Positions 5,954-6,303 of a stretch of 6,303 nucleotides of DNA are shown piece after piece. A program made the translations under genes and the position numbers. Source of the stretch: Bryobacteraceae bacterium (GTDB lineage: Bacteria; Acidobacteriota; Terriglobia; Bryobacterales; Bryobacteraceae). A model generated the notes under the pieces. The model had not been told where the DNA came from. It searched no databases and saw nothing but the letters and a program-made list of their open reading frames with translations. The number at the start of each line of letters is the position of its first letter. Positions within the stretch are counted from its first letter, which is position 1. The stretch covers positions 1-6,303 of the forward strand of contig JACMLA010000863.1 of the NCBI GenBank assembly GCA_014379815.1, written 5' to 3'.

Positions 5954-6048
5954 CGGCGCGGCCCTCGGGGTACCGGGCAGACATTTAGCTCAGAGGCAAT
6001 GGCCGGAGAAGTCCAGCGCTGCCGCAGGAACGCTGATCTCCTCTATCT

Positions 6049-6073
6049 GCGCCGCTCGGCGCTGTTCTTCTCT
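6049..6073 (+). terminator. Possible weak intrinsic terminator after the M48-HAD pair
   Basis: GCGCC (6049-6053) and GGCGC (6058-6062) form a 5-bp GC stem with a GCTC loop, followed by TGTTCTTCTCT, which has 7 T in 11. It lies 95 nt after the HAD stop and before the next gene. The stem is short and the T-run broken, so this is tentative. The rest of 5954-6144 shows no gene I can support. Confidence 0.3.
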
Positions 6074-6131
6074 GGTGTCGGGAGCAGCCCCGGGAGTGCA
6101 TGCGATGACCGCGCCATCTCTGCACTTGCGA

Positions 6132-6137
6132 TATCAT
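6132..6137 (+). promoter_or_regulatory. TATCAT -10-like box at leaderless spacing
   Basis: TATCAT matches TATAAT at 5 of 6 positions and ends 7 nt before the ATG at 6145, so transcription could start at or within a couple of bases of the start codon. The bases between are CGCCCCC, with no Shine-Dalgarno. No good -35 is seen. The role is inferred. Confidence 0.35.
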
Positions 6138-6144
6138 CGCCCCC

Positions 6145-6303
6145 ATGTGTGACTTGAGCAGAAGGAAGATTTTGCTTGGAACTGCGGCAACCGCTGCGAT
6201 GCATTCAGCCGCGCTCGGCGAGCCGCAAAGCCCAAAGCCGCCTACGGTGAATCAGGTTGATACCGTCGCCGATGGTGTGTACTTCCATCACGGCGATATT
6301 GAA
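6145..6303 (+). CDS. Tat-exported protein, probably metallo-beta-lactamase-fold hydrolase, N-terminal part
   Basis: The frame from ATG 6145 is open for 53 codons to the right edge. SRRKILL at residues 5-11 is a good twin-arginine motif, followed by the mild hydrophobic stretch GTAATAAMHSAAL, so a folded protein is probably exported by the Tat system. After a Pro-rich spacer (about 26-34), the segment VNQVDTVADGVYFHHGDIE resembles the first beta strands of metallo-beta-lactamase-fold hydrolases (pattern V-x-D-G-V-Y-x-x-x-G). The zinc-binding HxHxDH motif would lie beyond the window, so the family is an inference from the opening strand only. No ribosome-binding site is visible; a TATCAT box just upstream suggests a leaderless message. 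Confidence 0.6.
   Translation, partial: MCDLSRRKILLGTAATAAMHSAALGEPQSPKPPTVNQVDTVADGVYFHHGDIE

Noticed and set aside
5982..6045. tRNA-like TTAGCTCAGAGGCAATGG
   Set aside because: It resembles a D-arm, but no matching acceptor stem, anticodon arm or GGTTCRA T-loop follows at the right spacing.
5937..6152. 71-codon plus-strand frame across the HAD end and the following gap
   Set aside because: It starts inside the HAD gene in another frame, has no ribosome-binding site and no recognisable sequence pattern.

Overview
The window is a GC-rich (by eye just under 60%), tightly packed stretch of bacterial chromosome. There is no sign of phage, transposon, CRISPR or plasmid functions. Two exported proteins with Sec-type signal peptides, a Tat-type signal on a third, and a POTRA-domain protein (outer-membrane assembly type) indicate a Gram-negative cell. 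The style of the M48 protease (mature N-terminus KQYKPGFNLFSKEQD), the GTG and TTG starts, and the mix of M19 dipeptidase, NagA and M48 genes make me favour an Acidobacteriota-like organism. That assignment is recalled resemblance, not a search result.

Layout, left to right. (1) 1-290, minus: the N-terminal 96 residues of a POTRA-domain secreted or outer-membrane protein, running off the left edge. (2) 347-1531, plus: an exported membrane-dipeptidase (peptidase M19) homologue, divergent from the POTRA gene across a 56-bp gap, with a TATAAT box so close to the ATG that the mRNA should be almost leaderless. (3) 1511-2653, minus: an N-acetylglucosamine-6-phosphate deacetylase (NagA) family amidohydrolase whose 3' end overlaps the dipeptidase 3' end by 21 bp. 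(4) 2654-2880: a 227-bp gap with no convincing gene but strong symmetry. It holds a coaxial 61-bp dyad just upstream of the nagA ribosome-binding site (with DnaA-box-like 9-mers), a 6-bp hairpin, and a 14-bp interrupted stem right after the ilvE stop. (5) 2881-3825, minus: the branched-chain amino acid aminotransferase ilvE. (6) 3826-3961: a divergent intergenic region centred on the palindrome AGTATACT, which reads as a TATACT -10 box in both directions. (7) 3962-5314, plus: an exported M48 metalloprotease with an extra C-terminal domain. (8) 5321-5953, plus: a HAD-superfamily phosphatase/mutase starting with TTG 6 nt after the protease stop, probably co-transcribed. (9) 5954-6144: a gap with a weak terminator-like hairpin. 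(10) 6145-6303, plus: the first 53 residues of a Tat-exported protein that looks like the start of a metallo-beta-lactamase-fold hydrolase, again with a -10-like box at leaderless spacing.

Functionally this is mostly housekeeping: amino-sugar catabolism or recycling (NagA), dipeptide hydrolysis (M19), branched-chain amino acid synthesis (IlvE) and envelope proteolysis (M48). NagA and an M19 dipeptidase could both serve cell-wall recycling, but they are convergent and not an operon, so this is only a possibility. I see no clear new multi-gene system. The most unusual material is the structured nagA-ilvE gap and the compact promoter architectures.
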